A DNA stretch of 64,000 nucleotides, taken from contig NC_015957.1 in assembly GCF_000147815.2 (NCBI RefSeq), positions 4,774,001-4,838,000 of the forward strand, in the 5' to 3' direction. Positions 8,916 through 17,204 of this stretch are shown here, in pieces; position 1 is the stretch's first letter, and the number at the start of each line of letters is the position of its first letter. Under the pieces are notes generated by a model. That model saw only the letters and a list, made by a program, of their open reading frames with translations, searched no databases and was not told the origin of the DNA. The DNA comes from Streptomyces violaceusniger Tu 4113 (GTDB lineage: Bacteria; Actinomycetota; Actinomycetes; Streptomycetales; Streptomycetaceae). The position numbers and the translations under genes were made by a program.

Positions 8916-9419
8916 TCAGGAAGCGGTACTCCCCGGGGCCTTCCGCGCCCGTGCCGCGTTGTCGACCAGTCGCTGGAAGGCGGGGGCGGCGGCGTGGACG
9001 GCGGTGGCGAGTGCCTGTTGGTCCTCGGGGGAGAGGGTGGCCAGCAGTTCGGCGAGCCGGTTCGTACGGCCGCGGCGCCGCTCGGCGAGCAGCTCCCGAC
9101 CGGCGTCGGTGATCGCCACCAGCACCACCCGCCCGTCGTGCGGATCGTCGACCCGGGTCGCCAGACCCTGCCGCTCCAGCCGCTGGATGAGCTGGGTCAT
9201 CGAAGGCTGGGTGACACCCTCGTCGGCGGCCAGGGCCGTCAGCCGGGAGGGGCCTTCCCGGCTGAGCCGGCCGAGGGTCGAGGCCGTGGTGAAGCTGATG
9301 TCCCGGTTGGTCAGATGGCGCACTGCGAGGAACGCCAGCTGCTCCAGCGCCTCCGCGACCTGCTCACGGGTCGCGGGGACGTCGGGTTCCCGGGGGCCGG
9401 ACTGCTGTGTGTATTCCAC
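8916..9419 (-). CDS. MarR family transcriptional regulator
   Basis: A 167-aa winged-helix regulator. The DNA-binding part is ISFTTASTLGRLSREGPSRLTALAADEGVTQPSMTQLIQRLERQGLA, followed by the wing VDDPHDGRVVLVAITDAG, a signature of MarR repressors. It starts at GTG 9419; no good Shine-Dalgarno is visible and an ATG two bases upstream is out of frame. The efflux-type MFS gene follows on the same strand. Two overlapping palindromes just upstream are likely autoregulatory operators. The ligand is unknown. Confidence 0.9.
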   Translation of the reverse strand: MEYTQQSGPREPDVPATREQVAEALEQLAFLAVRHLTNRDISFTTASTLGRLSREGPSRLTALAADEGVTQPSMTQLIQRLERQGLATRVDDPHDGRVVLVAITDAGRELLAERRRGRTNRLAELLATLSPEDQQALATAVHAAAPAFQRLVDNAARARKAPGSTAS

Positions 9420-9435
9420 ATCTAGATTTATATCA

Positions 9436-9457
9436 TGCCTCTATATAGGCAGCCTAT
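9436..9457. promoter_or_regulatory. overlapping palindromic MarR operators
   Basis: An AT-rich island between the propeller gene and marR carries two perfect overlapping dyads: TGCCT-6 nt-AGGCA (9436-9451) and ATAGGC-A-GCCTAT (9445-9457). Both lie within 40 bp of the marR start, where a MarR dimer would block its own promoter. Binding is inferred from position and symmetry only. Confidence 0.55.
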
Positions 9458-9512
9458 GTAGATGGCTGTGCAGAGCCTCACAGCCGTCCAGGGCGCTTGC
9501 GGGAAGGCCGCC

Positions 9513-10751
9513 TCAGCGGAAGATTCCGGTGTGGCCGAGGGAGTAGCGGCCGGGCTGGGGATAGACCGCGAGCCCGTGCGGACCGCCGCCGACCGGGATC
9601 CGGGCGCGCAGCCGGCCGTTGCGGGTGTCGATCGCGTAGACCTCGGCGTTGTAGCGGCCCGAGAGCCACAGCACCTTGCCGTCGCTGGACACCCCGCCCA
9701 TGTCGGGGCTGCCGCCGCCGGGGAGCCGCCACCGCTGCACCAGCTTGCCGGTCTTGAACGACAGCACCGAGATGGTGCCCTCGCCGCGGTTGGAGATGTA
9801 CATGGAACGGGAGTCGCGGCTGACGTAGAGGCCGTGCGTGCCCTTTCCGGTGGGCAGCAGCCGCGGCTTGCCGAAGGTGTCGCCGTTGAGCACCCACAGC
9901 CCGTTCGCCACCATGTCGGCGATGTACCACGTCTTGCCGTTGGGCGAGATCTTGACGTCCTGCGGCATGGACCCGGCGATCGGCAGCCGCTGCTTGGCGA
10001 CCACCTTCTTCTTCGCCGTGTCCACCTTCAGCAGCTCACCGGAGAACTCGCACGAGACGATGAAGTAGCGCCCGTCCGGCGAGAAGTCGGCGTGGTTGAC
10101 GCCATAGCAGTCCACCGGCACCGACTTGACCACCTTCATGGTGTGCGCGTTCCGGAAGACCAGCGCCCGGTCCATGGAGGCCATCACCACGGCGTACTTT
10201 CCGTCCGGGGTGAAGTAGAGGTTGTACGGGTCGTGGACGTCCACCGGGCGGCCGACCCGGCCGCTGGCGGGGTCGATGGGGGTGAGGATGTTGCCCAGGT
10301 CGTTGTTGACCCACAGCGTCTTCAGATCCCACGAGGGCACCACGTGCTGCGGCTGATGGCCCACCTGGATGGTGCGGACGACCTTGAACTTCTTCGGATC
10401 GATGACGCTCACCGTGTCCGAGAGCGTATTGGGCACGTAGACCCGGGACGGAAAGTCCTTCACCGCCCGGGCCAGCTTCCCCGGCCGGTCGGCCGCGTAG
10501 AGGTCACGGGGATCCAGCGGGGGCGGCATCCCCGGCAGCAGCCGGGCCAGCGCGGCCTTCTTCTTCGCCGCGGCCACCGCCTCGAGCGCGCTCTGCCGCG
10601 CCGACGCCGACTTCGCCCGGTCGGGCCGGTGCTCACTGGTGGAGGCGCAGGACGGTACCGCGGCCCCGCACAGCAGCAGGACCGCCGCGGCCCGGACCGT
10701 GGCGCGCCGCCGGAGCGCGCGGGAGTGGGAGCGGGACGAGCCACGGGCCAC
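9513..10751 (-). CDS. YVTN/YncE-type beta-propeller lipoprotein
   Basis: A 412-aa protein. I chose GTG 10751 because GGAGG precedes it by 5 nt and it gives a compact lipoprotein signal: basic SRALRRRATVR, hydrophobic AAAVLLLCGAA, then Cys in VPSC. The ATG at 10808 and the frame to 11084 would bury the signal. From about residue 100 the sequence shows repeated seven-bladed propeller units such as VYVPNTLSDTVSVID, VIDPKKFKVVRTIQVGHQPQHV and MYISNRGEGTISVLSF. This fold is used for protein or ligand binding at the cell surface. It is divergent from the Gfo/Idh/MocA gene. No catalytic role can be assigned. Confidence 0.85.
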   Translation of the reverse strand: MARGSSRSHSRALRRRATVRAAAVLLLCGAAVPSCASTSEHRPDRAKSASARQSALEAVAAAKKKAALARLLPGMPPPLDPRDLYAADRPGKLARAVKDFPSRVYVPNTLSDTVSVIDPKKFKVVRTIQVGHQPQHVVPSWDLKTLWVNNDLGNILTPIDPASGRVGRPVDVHDPYNLYFTPDGKYAVVMASMDRALVFRNAHTMKVVKSVPVDCYGVNHADFSPDGRYFIVSCEFSGELLKVDTAKKKVVAKQRLPIAGSMPQDVKISPNGKTWYIADMVANGLWVLNGDTFGKPRLLPTGKGTHGLYVSRDSRSMYISNRGEGTISVLSFKTGKLVQRWRLPGGGSPDMGGVSSDGKVLWLSGRYNAEVYAIDTRNGRLRARIPVGGGPHGLAVYPQPGRYSLGHTGIFR

Positions 10752-10908
10752 GGGTTCCTCCAGCGGTGAGGGTGGGCATCGGCCGTCACCCGCACCGTGG
10801 CCGGCCATGGCCTCACCCTGGCACCGCCCCCGCTCACCGGCATCCGCCCGCGGCCAAGCGGGGGAGGGGCGTACCGCCCTCGGCCGAAGCGGCCGGGCCG
10901 CACGGGCG

Positions 10909-10914
10909 TAGGAT
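10909..10914 (+). promoter_or_regulatory. probable -10 box of the Gfo/Idh/MocA gene
   Basis: TAGGAT in the divergent intergenic region, about 50 bp before GTG 10967. No convincing -35 lies 17-18 nt upstream, so this is a tentative call. Confidence 0.3.
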
Positions 10915-10966
10915 CGCGGCCGACTCCGGGGAAGGCCCCGGGACTTCGCGCGGAGGGGGACGGACA

Positions 10967-11866
10967 GTGCGTTTCGGACTGCTGGGCACCGGACACTGGG
11001 CGGCCGAGACCCACGCGGCGGCGCTCGCCGCGCACCCGGTGGCCGAACTCGCCGGGATCTGGGGCCGCGACCCGGCGAAGGCACAGGCGCTGGCGGACCG
11101 CTGGGGCACCCGCGCCCACCCGGACGCCGACGCGCTGATCGCCGACGTGGACGCCGTGGCCATCGCCCTCCCTCCGGACATCCAGAGCGGCCTCGCCGAG
11201 CGGGCCGCGCTGGCCGGGCGCCATCTGCTCCTGGACAAGCCGCTGGCCTTCAGTACCGAGGAGGCGGACCGGATCGTGCGCGCCGTGGACGAGCGCGCAC
11301 TGGCCTCGGTGGTGTTCTTCACCAACCGCTTCGCGGCGCCCGTCGAGACCTTCCTCCAGGAGACCGCGGCGGCCGGTGGCTGGGACGGCGGCCGGGCCAC
11401 CGCCTTCGCCTCGATCTTCCAGCCCGGCGGCCACTACGGCGGATCCCACTGGCGGCGGGAGCGCGGCGGGCTGTGGGACGTCGGCCCGCACTCCCTGTCC
11501 GTCCTGCTCCCGGTCCTCGGCCCGGTGGCCGAGGTCACCGCCCTCGACGGGCCGCGCGGCGCCGCGCATGTGCTGCTGCGCCACGACTCCGGCGCCATCG
11601 GCACGCTCGCGCTCACCCTGGACGCCCGGCCCGCCGCCCAGGGTTTCTCCTGCGACTTCTACGGCGAGCGGGGGATCGCCGCGGTCCCCGACGCCGGGAC
11701 CACCGCGGTGGCCGCCTTCGCCACGGCCGTCGACCGGCTGCTGAGCGGTGCCCGTAATGGCGGCGCGGCCGACCCCTGCGACGTGCGGTTCGGCCGCGAG
11801 GTCGTCGCCGTCCTGGAGGCCGCCGACCGCTCCCGCCGCGAGGGGCGCACCGTCGCACCACGCTGA
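10967..11866 (+). CDS. Gfo/Idh/MocA family oxidoreductase
   Basis: A 299-aa NAD(P)-dependent oxidoreductase. The N-terminal Rossmann motif is MRFGLLGTGHWA with GIWGRDPAKAQALADRWGT as the second beta-alpha unit. The EKP-type motif appears as LLLDKPLAFS (Lys of the active site), and the C-terminal alpha/beta domain starts with GGHYGGSHWRRERGG, carrying likely catalytic residues. It is shorter than the common 330-390 residues. GTG 10967 is preferred because a purine-rich GGAGGGGGA lies just upstream and the Rossmann strand starts immediately. The substrate is probably a sugar, inositol or derivative, which cannot be specified. Confidence 0.88.
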   Translation: MRFGLLGTGHWAAETHAAALAAHPVAELAGIWGRDPAKAQALADRWGTRAHPDADALIADVDAVAIALPPDIQSGLAERAALAGRHLLLDKPLAFSTEEADRIVRAVDERALASVVFFTNRFAAPVETFLQETAAAGGWDGGRATAFASIFQPGGHYGGSHWRRERGGLWDVGPHSLSVLLPVLGPVAEVTALDGPRGAAHVLLRHDSGAIGTLALTLDARPAAQGFSCDFYGERGIAAVPDAGTTAVAAFATAVDRLLSGARNGGAADPCDVRFGREVVAVLEAADRSRREGRTVAPR

Positions 11867-11954
11867 GTGAGGGTGACGACGCACTGAGTGGCGGAAAGTC
11901 CCGGTCCCGCCGTCACGCCCGCATAATCCGGCGTTCCCGGGGGAATCGGGGGCC

Positions 11955-12698
11955 ATGACCAAGCTCAGCCTGCCCGATTCCATCCGGGCCTGCCTGTTCG
12001 ACCTCGACGGCGTGCTGACCAGGACCGCGGTGGTGCACGCGGCGGCGTGGAAGCAGATGTTCGACGAGTTTCTGCGGCGCCGCGACGGCCCCTCCTATCG
12101 TCCCTTCGACTCGGCCCGCGACTACGACGAGTACGTGGACGGCCGTCCACGCGCCGACGGGGTGCGCACCTTCCTGGCCTCCCGGGACATCGACCTCCCC
12201 GAGGGCGAACCGGACGATCCGCCCGACGCGGACACCGTGCACGGCCTGGGCAACCGCAAGAACATCCTGGTCCTGGAGAAGATCCGCGAGGAGGGAGTCG
12301 AGGCGTACCCGGGCTCGGTGCGCTTCGTGAAGGCCGCGCGCGCCGGGGGCCTGCGGACCGCGGTCGTCTCCTCCAGCGCCAACTGCCGCGATGTGCTGAT
12401 CGCCGCCGGTATCGAGGACCTCTTCGAGGTGCGGATCGACGGTGTGGTCGCCGCCGAGCGCAAGCTGCCCGGCAAACCGCACCCCGACACCTTCCTGGAG
12501 GCCGCACGGGAGCTGGACACCGCCCCCGAGGCGGCCGCCGTCTTCGAGGACGCCCTGGCGGGCATGGAGGCCGGGCGCTCGGGGCACTTCGGCTGTGTCG
12601 TCGGCGTGGACCGGGTGGGCCAGGCCGACGCGCTGCGCGCCCACGGAGCCGACATCGTGGTCAAGGATCTCGCCGAGCTGCTGGAGGACGACTCGTGA
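11955..12698 (+). CDS. pgmB: HAD hydrolase, beta-phosphoglucomutase type
   Basis: A 247-aa HAD-superfamily protein. Motif I is CLFDLDGVLTRTA, with nucleophile Asp and general acid Asp two residues on. Motif II is VVSSSANC, motif III the Lys in ERKLPGKPHPDTF, and motif IV VFEDALAGMEAG. A helical cap lies between residues 20 and 100. The family isomerises beta-glucose-1-phosphate to glucose-6-phosphate. The stop overlaps the GTG of the GH65 gene by 4 nt, so the pair is translationally coupled, the classic arrangement in which the phosphorylase makes beta-glucose-1-phosphate and the mutase channels it to glycolysis. This context supports the specific assignment. Confidence 0.9.
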   Translation: MTKLSLPDSIRACLFDLDGVLTRTAVVHAAAWKQMFDEFLRRRDGPSYRPFDSARDYDEYVDGRPRADGVRTFLASRDIDLPEGEPDDPPDADTVHGLGNRKNILVLEKIREEGVEAYPGSVRFVKAARAGGLRTAVVSSSANCRDVLIAAGIEDLFEVRIDGVVAAERKLPGKPHPDTFLEAARELDTAPEAAAVFEDALAGMEAGRSGHFGCVVGVDRVGQADALRAHGADIVVKDLAELLEDDS

Positions 12699-15040
12699 TC
12701 ACCGATTCCTCGTATGTCGTCGACCCCTGGGCGCTGCGGGAGATCGATCTCCGGCTCGATCTGCTGCCCCAGAGCGAATCGGTCTTCGCGCTCTCCAACG
12801 GCCATATCGGCTGGCGCGCCAATCTCGACGAGGGGGAGCCCCACGGGCTCCCCGGTTCCTATCTCAACGGCGTCTACGAACGGCGTCCGCTGCCCTACGC
12901 CGAGGCCGGATTCGGCTTTCCCGAGGCCGGCCAGACCATGATCAACGTCACCAACGGCAAGATCATCCGGCTGTTGGTGGACGACGAGCCCTTCGATCTG
13001 CGCTACGGACGGCTGCGCTCCCATGAGCGCGTGCTCGACCTGCGCGCCGGGGTGCTGCACCGCACCTGCGAATGGACCTCCCCCTCCGGCACCAGCGTGC
13101 GGGTCCGTTCCACCCGGCTGGTCTCCCTCACCCAGCGGGCCATCGCCGCCGTCGCCTACGAGGTGGAGGCGGTCGACGCCCAGATCCGCGTCGTCGTACA
13201 GTCCGAACTGGTCGCCAACGAGCAGCTTCCCGAACGCGCCGGCGACCCCCGGGTGGCGGAGGCCCTGGAGTCCCCGCTGAATCCCGAGGAGAACGCCGCC
13301 AACGACAAGCGGCTGCGGCTGATCCACTGCACCGAGGACAGCGACCTGCGGGTCGCGGCAGCCGCCGACCACCTGATCACCGGGCCGCCGCCCACCCGCC
13401 ACGCCAGCGAGAGCGGCGACGACGTCGCCCGCCTGACCATCACCTCGGTGCTGGAGCCGGGCCAGGTCCTGCGGCTGGAGAAGCTGGTGGCCTACGGCTG
13501 GTCGGGCGCCCGCTCGCTGCCCGCCGTACGGGACCAGGTCGAGGCCGCGCTCGCCGGGGCCGCCAGCACCGGCTGGCGCGGCCTGGTGGACCAGCAGCGC
13601 GCATGGCTGGAGGACTTCTGGTCCCGCGCCGATGTGGAGGTCGAGGGCGACGCCGAGATCCAGCAGGCCGTGCGCTTCGCCCTCTTCCACGTCCTGCAGG
13701 CCGGCGCCCGCGCCGAGGAACGGGCCATCCCCGCCAAGGGCCTCACCGGCTCCGGCTACGACGGCCACACCTTCTGGGACACCGACACCTTCGTCCTGCC
13801 CCTGCTCACCTACACCTTCCCCGAGTCCGTGGCCGAGGCGCTGCGCTGGCGCCAGTCCATCCTGCCCGCCGCCCGGGAGCGGGCCCAGCAGTTGGGCCAC
13901 GATGGCGCCACCTTCCCCTGGCGCACCATCGAGGGCTCCGAATGCTCCGGTTACTGGCCGGCCGGCACCGCGGCCTTCCACGTCAACGCCGATGTGGCGG
14001 ACGCGGTGGTGCGCTATGTCGCCGCCACCGGCGACGACGAGTTCGAGCGCGAGACCGCCGTGGAACTGCTGGTGGAGACCGCCCGGCTGTGGCGCTCCCT
14101 CGGCCACCACGACCACCACGGCCGCTTCCACATCGACGGGGTGACGGGCCCCGACGAGTACAGCGCCATCGCCGACGACAACGTCTACACCAACCTCATG
14201 GCCCAGTCGAATCTGCGGGCCGCCGCGGACATCATCGAACGCCACCCGGACAAGGGCTCCGAACTGGGTGTCGACGACGAGGAGGCCGCCGCCTGGCGGG
14301 ACGCGGCCGAGTCCATGTCTGTCCCGTACAACAAGACCCTGGGCGTCCACGAGCAGTCGGCGGACTTCACCGGCCATCAGGAGTGGGACTTCCAGAGCAC
14401 CCGCGCCGACCAGTACCCGCTGATGCTCCATTTCCCCTACTTCGACTTGTACCGCAAACAGGTCGTCAAGCAGGCCGACCTGGTGCTGGCGATGTATCTG
14501 CGCGGCGAGTGCTTCACCGAGGAGCAGAAGGCACGCAACTTCGACTACTACGAACGGCTGACGGTCCGGGACTCCTCCCTTTCCGCGTGCACCCAGGCCG
14601 TCATGGCCGCCGAGGTCGGCCATCTGCGACTCGCCTACGACTACTTGGGCGAGGCGGCCCTGATGGACCTGAAGGACCTGGAGCACAACACCCGCGACGG
14701 TCTGCACATCGCCTCGCTCGCCGGCACCTGGATCGCCCTGGTCGCCGGATTCGGCGGGATGCGGCACCGGGACGGCAGGCTGGAGTTCTCGCCCAAGCTG
14801 CCCGAGAAGCTGGCCCGGCTCGCCTTCACCATGCAGGTGCTGGGCCGCAGGCTGCGCGTGGAGATCACCGGCCGCAGTGTCACCTACTCGCTGACCCAGG
14901 GCGCCCCCATGGAAATCCGGCACTACGGCCGGCCCATCACCGTCTCCGAAAAGACCCCCCAGACCTGTGACATCGCCGAGCTGACGGCACGTCCCGAACC
15001 CCACCAGCCCCCCGGCCGACGCCCGAACCGCCGCACTTGA
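12695..15040 (+). CDS. GH65 disaccharide phosphorylase (maltose/trehalose/kojibiose type)
   Basis: A 781-aa protein of normal GH65 length with three parts: an N-terminal beta-sandwich (residues about 1-260, with SESVFALSNGHIGWRANLDEG), an (alpha/alpha)6 catalytic barrel and a C-terminal beta-jelly roll. Signature sequences are YDGHTFWDTDTFVLP, ECSGYWPAGTAAFHVNADVADA, TGPDEYSAIADDNVYTN with the general acid Glu (about E488) and QVVKQADLVLAM for phosphate. GTG 12695 overlaps the mutase stop (GTGA). It phosphorolyses an alpha-linked glucosyl disaccharide with inversion to beta-glucose-1-phosphate. Which disaccharide cannot be decided by eye. A hydrolase variant is unlikely because the phosphate-loop region looks intact. 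Confidence 0.9.
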   Translation: MITDSSYVVDPWALREIDLRLDLLPQSESVFALSNGHIGWRANLDEGEPHGLPGSYLNGVYERRPLPYAEAGFGFPEAGQTMINVTNGKIIRLLVDDEPFDLRYGRLRSHERVLDLRAGVLHRTCEWTSPSGTSVRVRSTRLVSLTQRAIAAVAYEVEAVDAQIRVVVQSELVANEQLPERAGDPRVAEALESPLNPEENAANDKRLRLIHCTEDSDLRVAAAADHLITGPPPTRHASESGDDVARLTITSVLEPGQVLRLEKLVAYGWSGARSLPAVRDQVEAALAGAASTGWRGLVDQQRAWLEDFWSRADVEVEGDAEIQQAVRFALFHVLQAGARAEERAIPAKGLTGSGYDGHTFWDTDTFVLPLLTYTFPESVAEALRWRQSILPAARERAQQLGHDGATFPWRTIEGSECSGYWPAGTAAFHVNADVADAVVRYVAATGDDEFERETAVELLVETARLWRSLGHHDHHGRFHIDGVTGPDEYSAIADDNVYTNLMAQSNLRAAADIIERHPDKGSELGVDDEEAAAWRDAAESMSVPYNKTLGVHEQSADFTGHQEWDFQSTRADQYPLMLHFPYFDLYRKQVVKQADLVLAMYLRGECFTEEQKARNFDYYERLTVRDSSLSACTQAVMAAEVGHLRLAYDYLGEAALMDLKDLEHNTRDGLHIASLAGTWIALVAGFGGMRHRDGRLEFSPKLPEKLARLAFTMQVLGRRLRVEITGRSVTYSLTQGAPMEIRHYGRPITVSEKTPQTCDIAELTARPEPHQPPGRRPNRRT

Positions 15041-15090
15041 GGCGCGGAGGCACACACAGCGCGGACGCCGCACACAGCGAGGAGCGCACC

Positions 15091-16128
15091 ATGGACCCCC
15101 TGGAGGCCCTGGACCGGATCGCGTTTCTCCTGGAGCGTGCCCAGGCGCCGACCTACCGGGTGCGTGCCTTCCGCACGGCCCAGGCGGTGCTCGCCGGTCT
15201 GGACCCCCAGGAGGTGGAGCGGCGTGCCGCGAACGGCACCCTCCGGTCGCTCAAGGGGCTCGGCCCGAAGACCGCCCAGGTGGTCCAGGAGGCGCTGAAG
15301 GGCCAGGTGCCCGGGTATCTGGCGAAGCTGGAGGCCGAGGCCGACGAGTCCGAGTCCGAGCTCGACGAGGAGGCGGCGAAGCTGTGCGCCGCGCTGCGCG
15401 GGGACTGCCATATGCACTCCGACTGGTCCGACGGCGGTTCCCCGATCGAGCTGATGGCCCGTACGGCGGCGCGGCTGGGGCACGCATGGGCGGTGCTCAC
15501 CGACCATTCCCCGCGGCTGACGGTGGCCCGCGGCCTCTCGGCGGACCGGTTGCGCGCCCAACTGGACGTGGTGGCGGAGTTGCGCGCGAAGCTGGCTCCT
15601 TTTCAGCTGCTCACCGGGATCGAGGTGGACATCCTGCCCGACGGTTCCCTGGACCAGGAGCCGGAGCTGCTGGACCGGCTGGATGTGGTGGTGGCCTCCG
15701 TCCACTCCAAACTGCGCATGGACGCTCGCCCCATGACCCGCCGGATGGTCACCGCCGTCAGCGATCCGCTGGTCGATGTGCTGGGCCACTGCACCGGACG
15801 GCTGCTCGGCGGAAAGCGCGCCGAGTCCGTCTTCGACCATGAGGAGGTCTTCGGCGCGTGTGCGGAGGCGGGCACCGCCGTGGAGATCAACTGCCGTCCG
15901 GAGCGGCTGGATCCACCGCGCAGGCTGCTGCGCGAGGCCGTCCGGGCGGGGACCTTCTTCTCCATCGACACCGACGCCCACGCACCCGGCCAGCTCGACT
16001 GGCAGCGCAACGGATGCGCCCGGGCCGCGCAATGCGGGGTGCCGGTGGAGCGCGTCATCACCACCTGGACGGCCCGGCAACTGGTGGAGTGGACCCGCAC
16101 ACGCAGGCCTCCGCGCCGGGCGAGCTGA
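15091..16128 (+). CDS. helix-hairpin-helix / PHP domain phosphoesterase (PolX-like without polymerase)
   Basis: A 345-aa protein. Residues 1-90 form a helix-hairpin-helix region with the LKGLGPKTAQVVQEAL motif also found in DNA polymerase X N-termini. From about residue 110 a PHP metallophosphoesterase domain follows: GDCHMHSDWSDGG, VLTDHSPRLTVARGL, GIEVDILPDGSLD, VVASVHSKL, HCTGRLLGG and SIDTDAHAP supply the expected metal-binding His/Asp residues. The nucleotidyltransferase domain of PolX is absent. ATG 15091 has GAGGAGCG upstream, and the longer frame lacks support. Role in DNA repair is plausible but inferred. It follows the GH65 gene by 50 bp without obvious functional link. Confidence 0.85.
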   Translation: MDPLEALDRIAFLLERAQAPTYRVRAFRTAQAVLAGLDPQEVERRAANGTLRSLKGLGPKTAQVVQEALKGQVPGYLAKLEAEADESESELDEEAAKLCAALRGDCHMHSDWSDGGSPIELMARTAARLGHAWAVLTDHSPRLTVARGLSADRLRAQLDVVAELRAKLAPFQLLTGIEVDILPDGSLDQEPELLDRLDVVVASVHSKLRMDARPMTRRMVTAVSDPLVDVLGHCTGRLLGGKRAESVFDHEEVFGACAEAGTAVEINCRPERLDPPRRLLREAVRAGTFFSIDTDAHAPGQLDWQRNGCARAAQCGVPVERVITTWTARQLVEWTRTRRPPRRAS

Positions 16129-16280
16129 CGGCCTCCGTCAGCCATGCGCGTCAGCGGCCATACGCGAAATGCACGATGAATTCACCTATGTGCGGTAAGT
16201 CCCCACATCATCTCCCTCGGCCGGGCTACCGTACAGGCGTCGCACGCCCCGCCGGGGGCGTGGCGTACCGGGGGGAACGC

Positions 16281-17204
16281 ATGACGGACATGACGGAGCT
16301 GGACGACGCCGCCGTCGAGCGGATCCTGACGATGGTCGACGCCTCGGCGCTCGCCGTCGCCGAGGACGAACACGAGGAGCTCTTCGAGGAGTTCGCCGAG
16401 GAGACGCGCGCCCGTCGGCGGGTGCCCGGCGCCGGGGAGTTCTTCGACGACCTCAGCGGGGCGCCCGCGGTCGACACCCATGTGTACCTCACCATCGGGC
16501 TGTCCGTGCTCGGCCAGATCGCCTTCACGGTGCTCTCGACGGCGACCGACATGGCCGTCCAGCGCGGACTGCGGGACGCCGGCGGCCATCTCAAGCGCTG
16601 CCTGCGCGGCGACGCCGCCACCGGCGGGACGGACACGGGGGAGGACGAGGACAGTACGGCGGGGCTCGCCCGGCGGGTGACGGTGGAGCTGATGCTTCCC
16701 CCGGAGGTGGACCCGGACACGGTACGGGCCGTCGTACGGATCCAGGCGGAAGCGCTCATCCGCTCCGAACCCGGCCCCGACGACGAACCCGACGGCGACC
16801 CCGGCGACGCCGCGGACCCCGCCGGGGGTGTCCGAATGAGGGATGGTCAGGGACGGTCGCAGGTCGACAGGCCGGGCCGCCAGCGGCAGGCGATGGCGGC
16901 GAACCCGCCGTCCGCCCTTACCGGCACGGACAGCGTCTGCCCGCCGCGCACCACCGTGGGCGTGCGGACCAGGCCGTCCGGGCCGTCCAGGATCAGATCG
17001 ACGAGCCAGCGGCCCTTCTCCAGCCGCAGCGGCACCTCGGCGGTATGGGCGGGGCCGGTGAACGTACCGCCGATGAACCACCGCGAACCGCTGGCGCGGG
17101 CCAGCACCGCGCTCTCACCGGGCCGCCCGGTCAGCAGCCGGGTACGGTCCCAGGTGGCGGGGATCTGCTCCAGGAAGCGGCGGGCGAGCGGACGGGCGTC
17201 ATAG
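16281..17204 (+). CDS. hypothetical protein, 3' half antisense to the GH97 gene
   Basis: Not recognised. ATG 16281 follows a GGGGGGAA. Residues 1-60 are acidic and helical (EDEHEELFEEFAEETRARRR). A hydrophobic stretch around residues 73-95 (YLTIGLSVLGQIAFTVLSTA) could be one membrane segment, and residues 115-190 are acidic and Gly/Asp-rich. The composition then changes abruptly: from about residue 189 the frame runs opposite the last 358 nt of the GH97 gene and reads as low-complexity Ser/Arg/Pro sequence typical of an antisense frame. Either the genes really overlap tail to tail, or a frameshift removed the native stop near 16840. The first 185 residues are the believable part. Confidence 0.5.
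   Translation: MTDMTELDDAAVERILTMVDASALAVAEDEHEELFEEFAEETRARRRVPGAGEFFDDLSGAPAVDTHVYLTIGLSVLGQIAFTVLSTATDMAVQRGLRDAGGHLKRCLRGDAATGGTDTGEDEDSTAGLARRVTVELMLPPEVDPDTVRAVVRIQAEALIRSEPGPDDEPDGDPGDAADPAGGVRMRDGQGRSQVDRPGRQRQAMAANPPSALTGTDSVCPPRTTVGVRTRPSGPSRIRSTSQRPFSSRSGTSAVWAGPVNVPPMNHREPLARASTALSPGRPVSSRVRSQVAGICSRKRRASGRAS

Noticed and set aside
12122..15073. 983-aa leftward open frame opposite the phosphorylase gene
   Set aside because: Antisense shadow; no domain content, while the GH65 frame is intact and coupled to the mutase.
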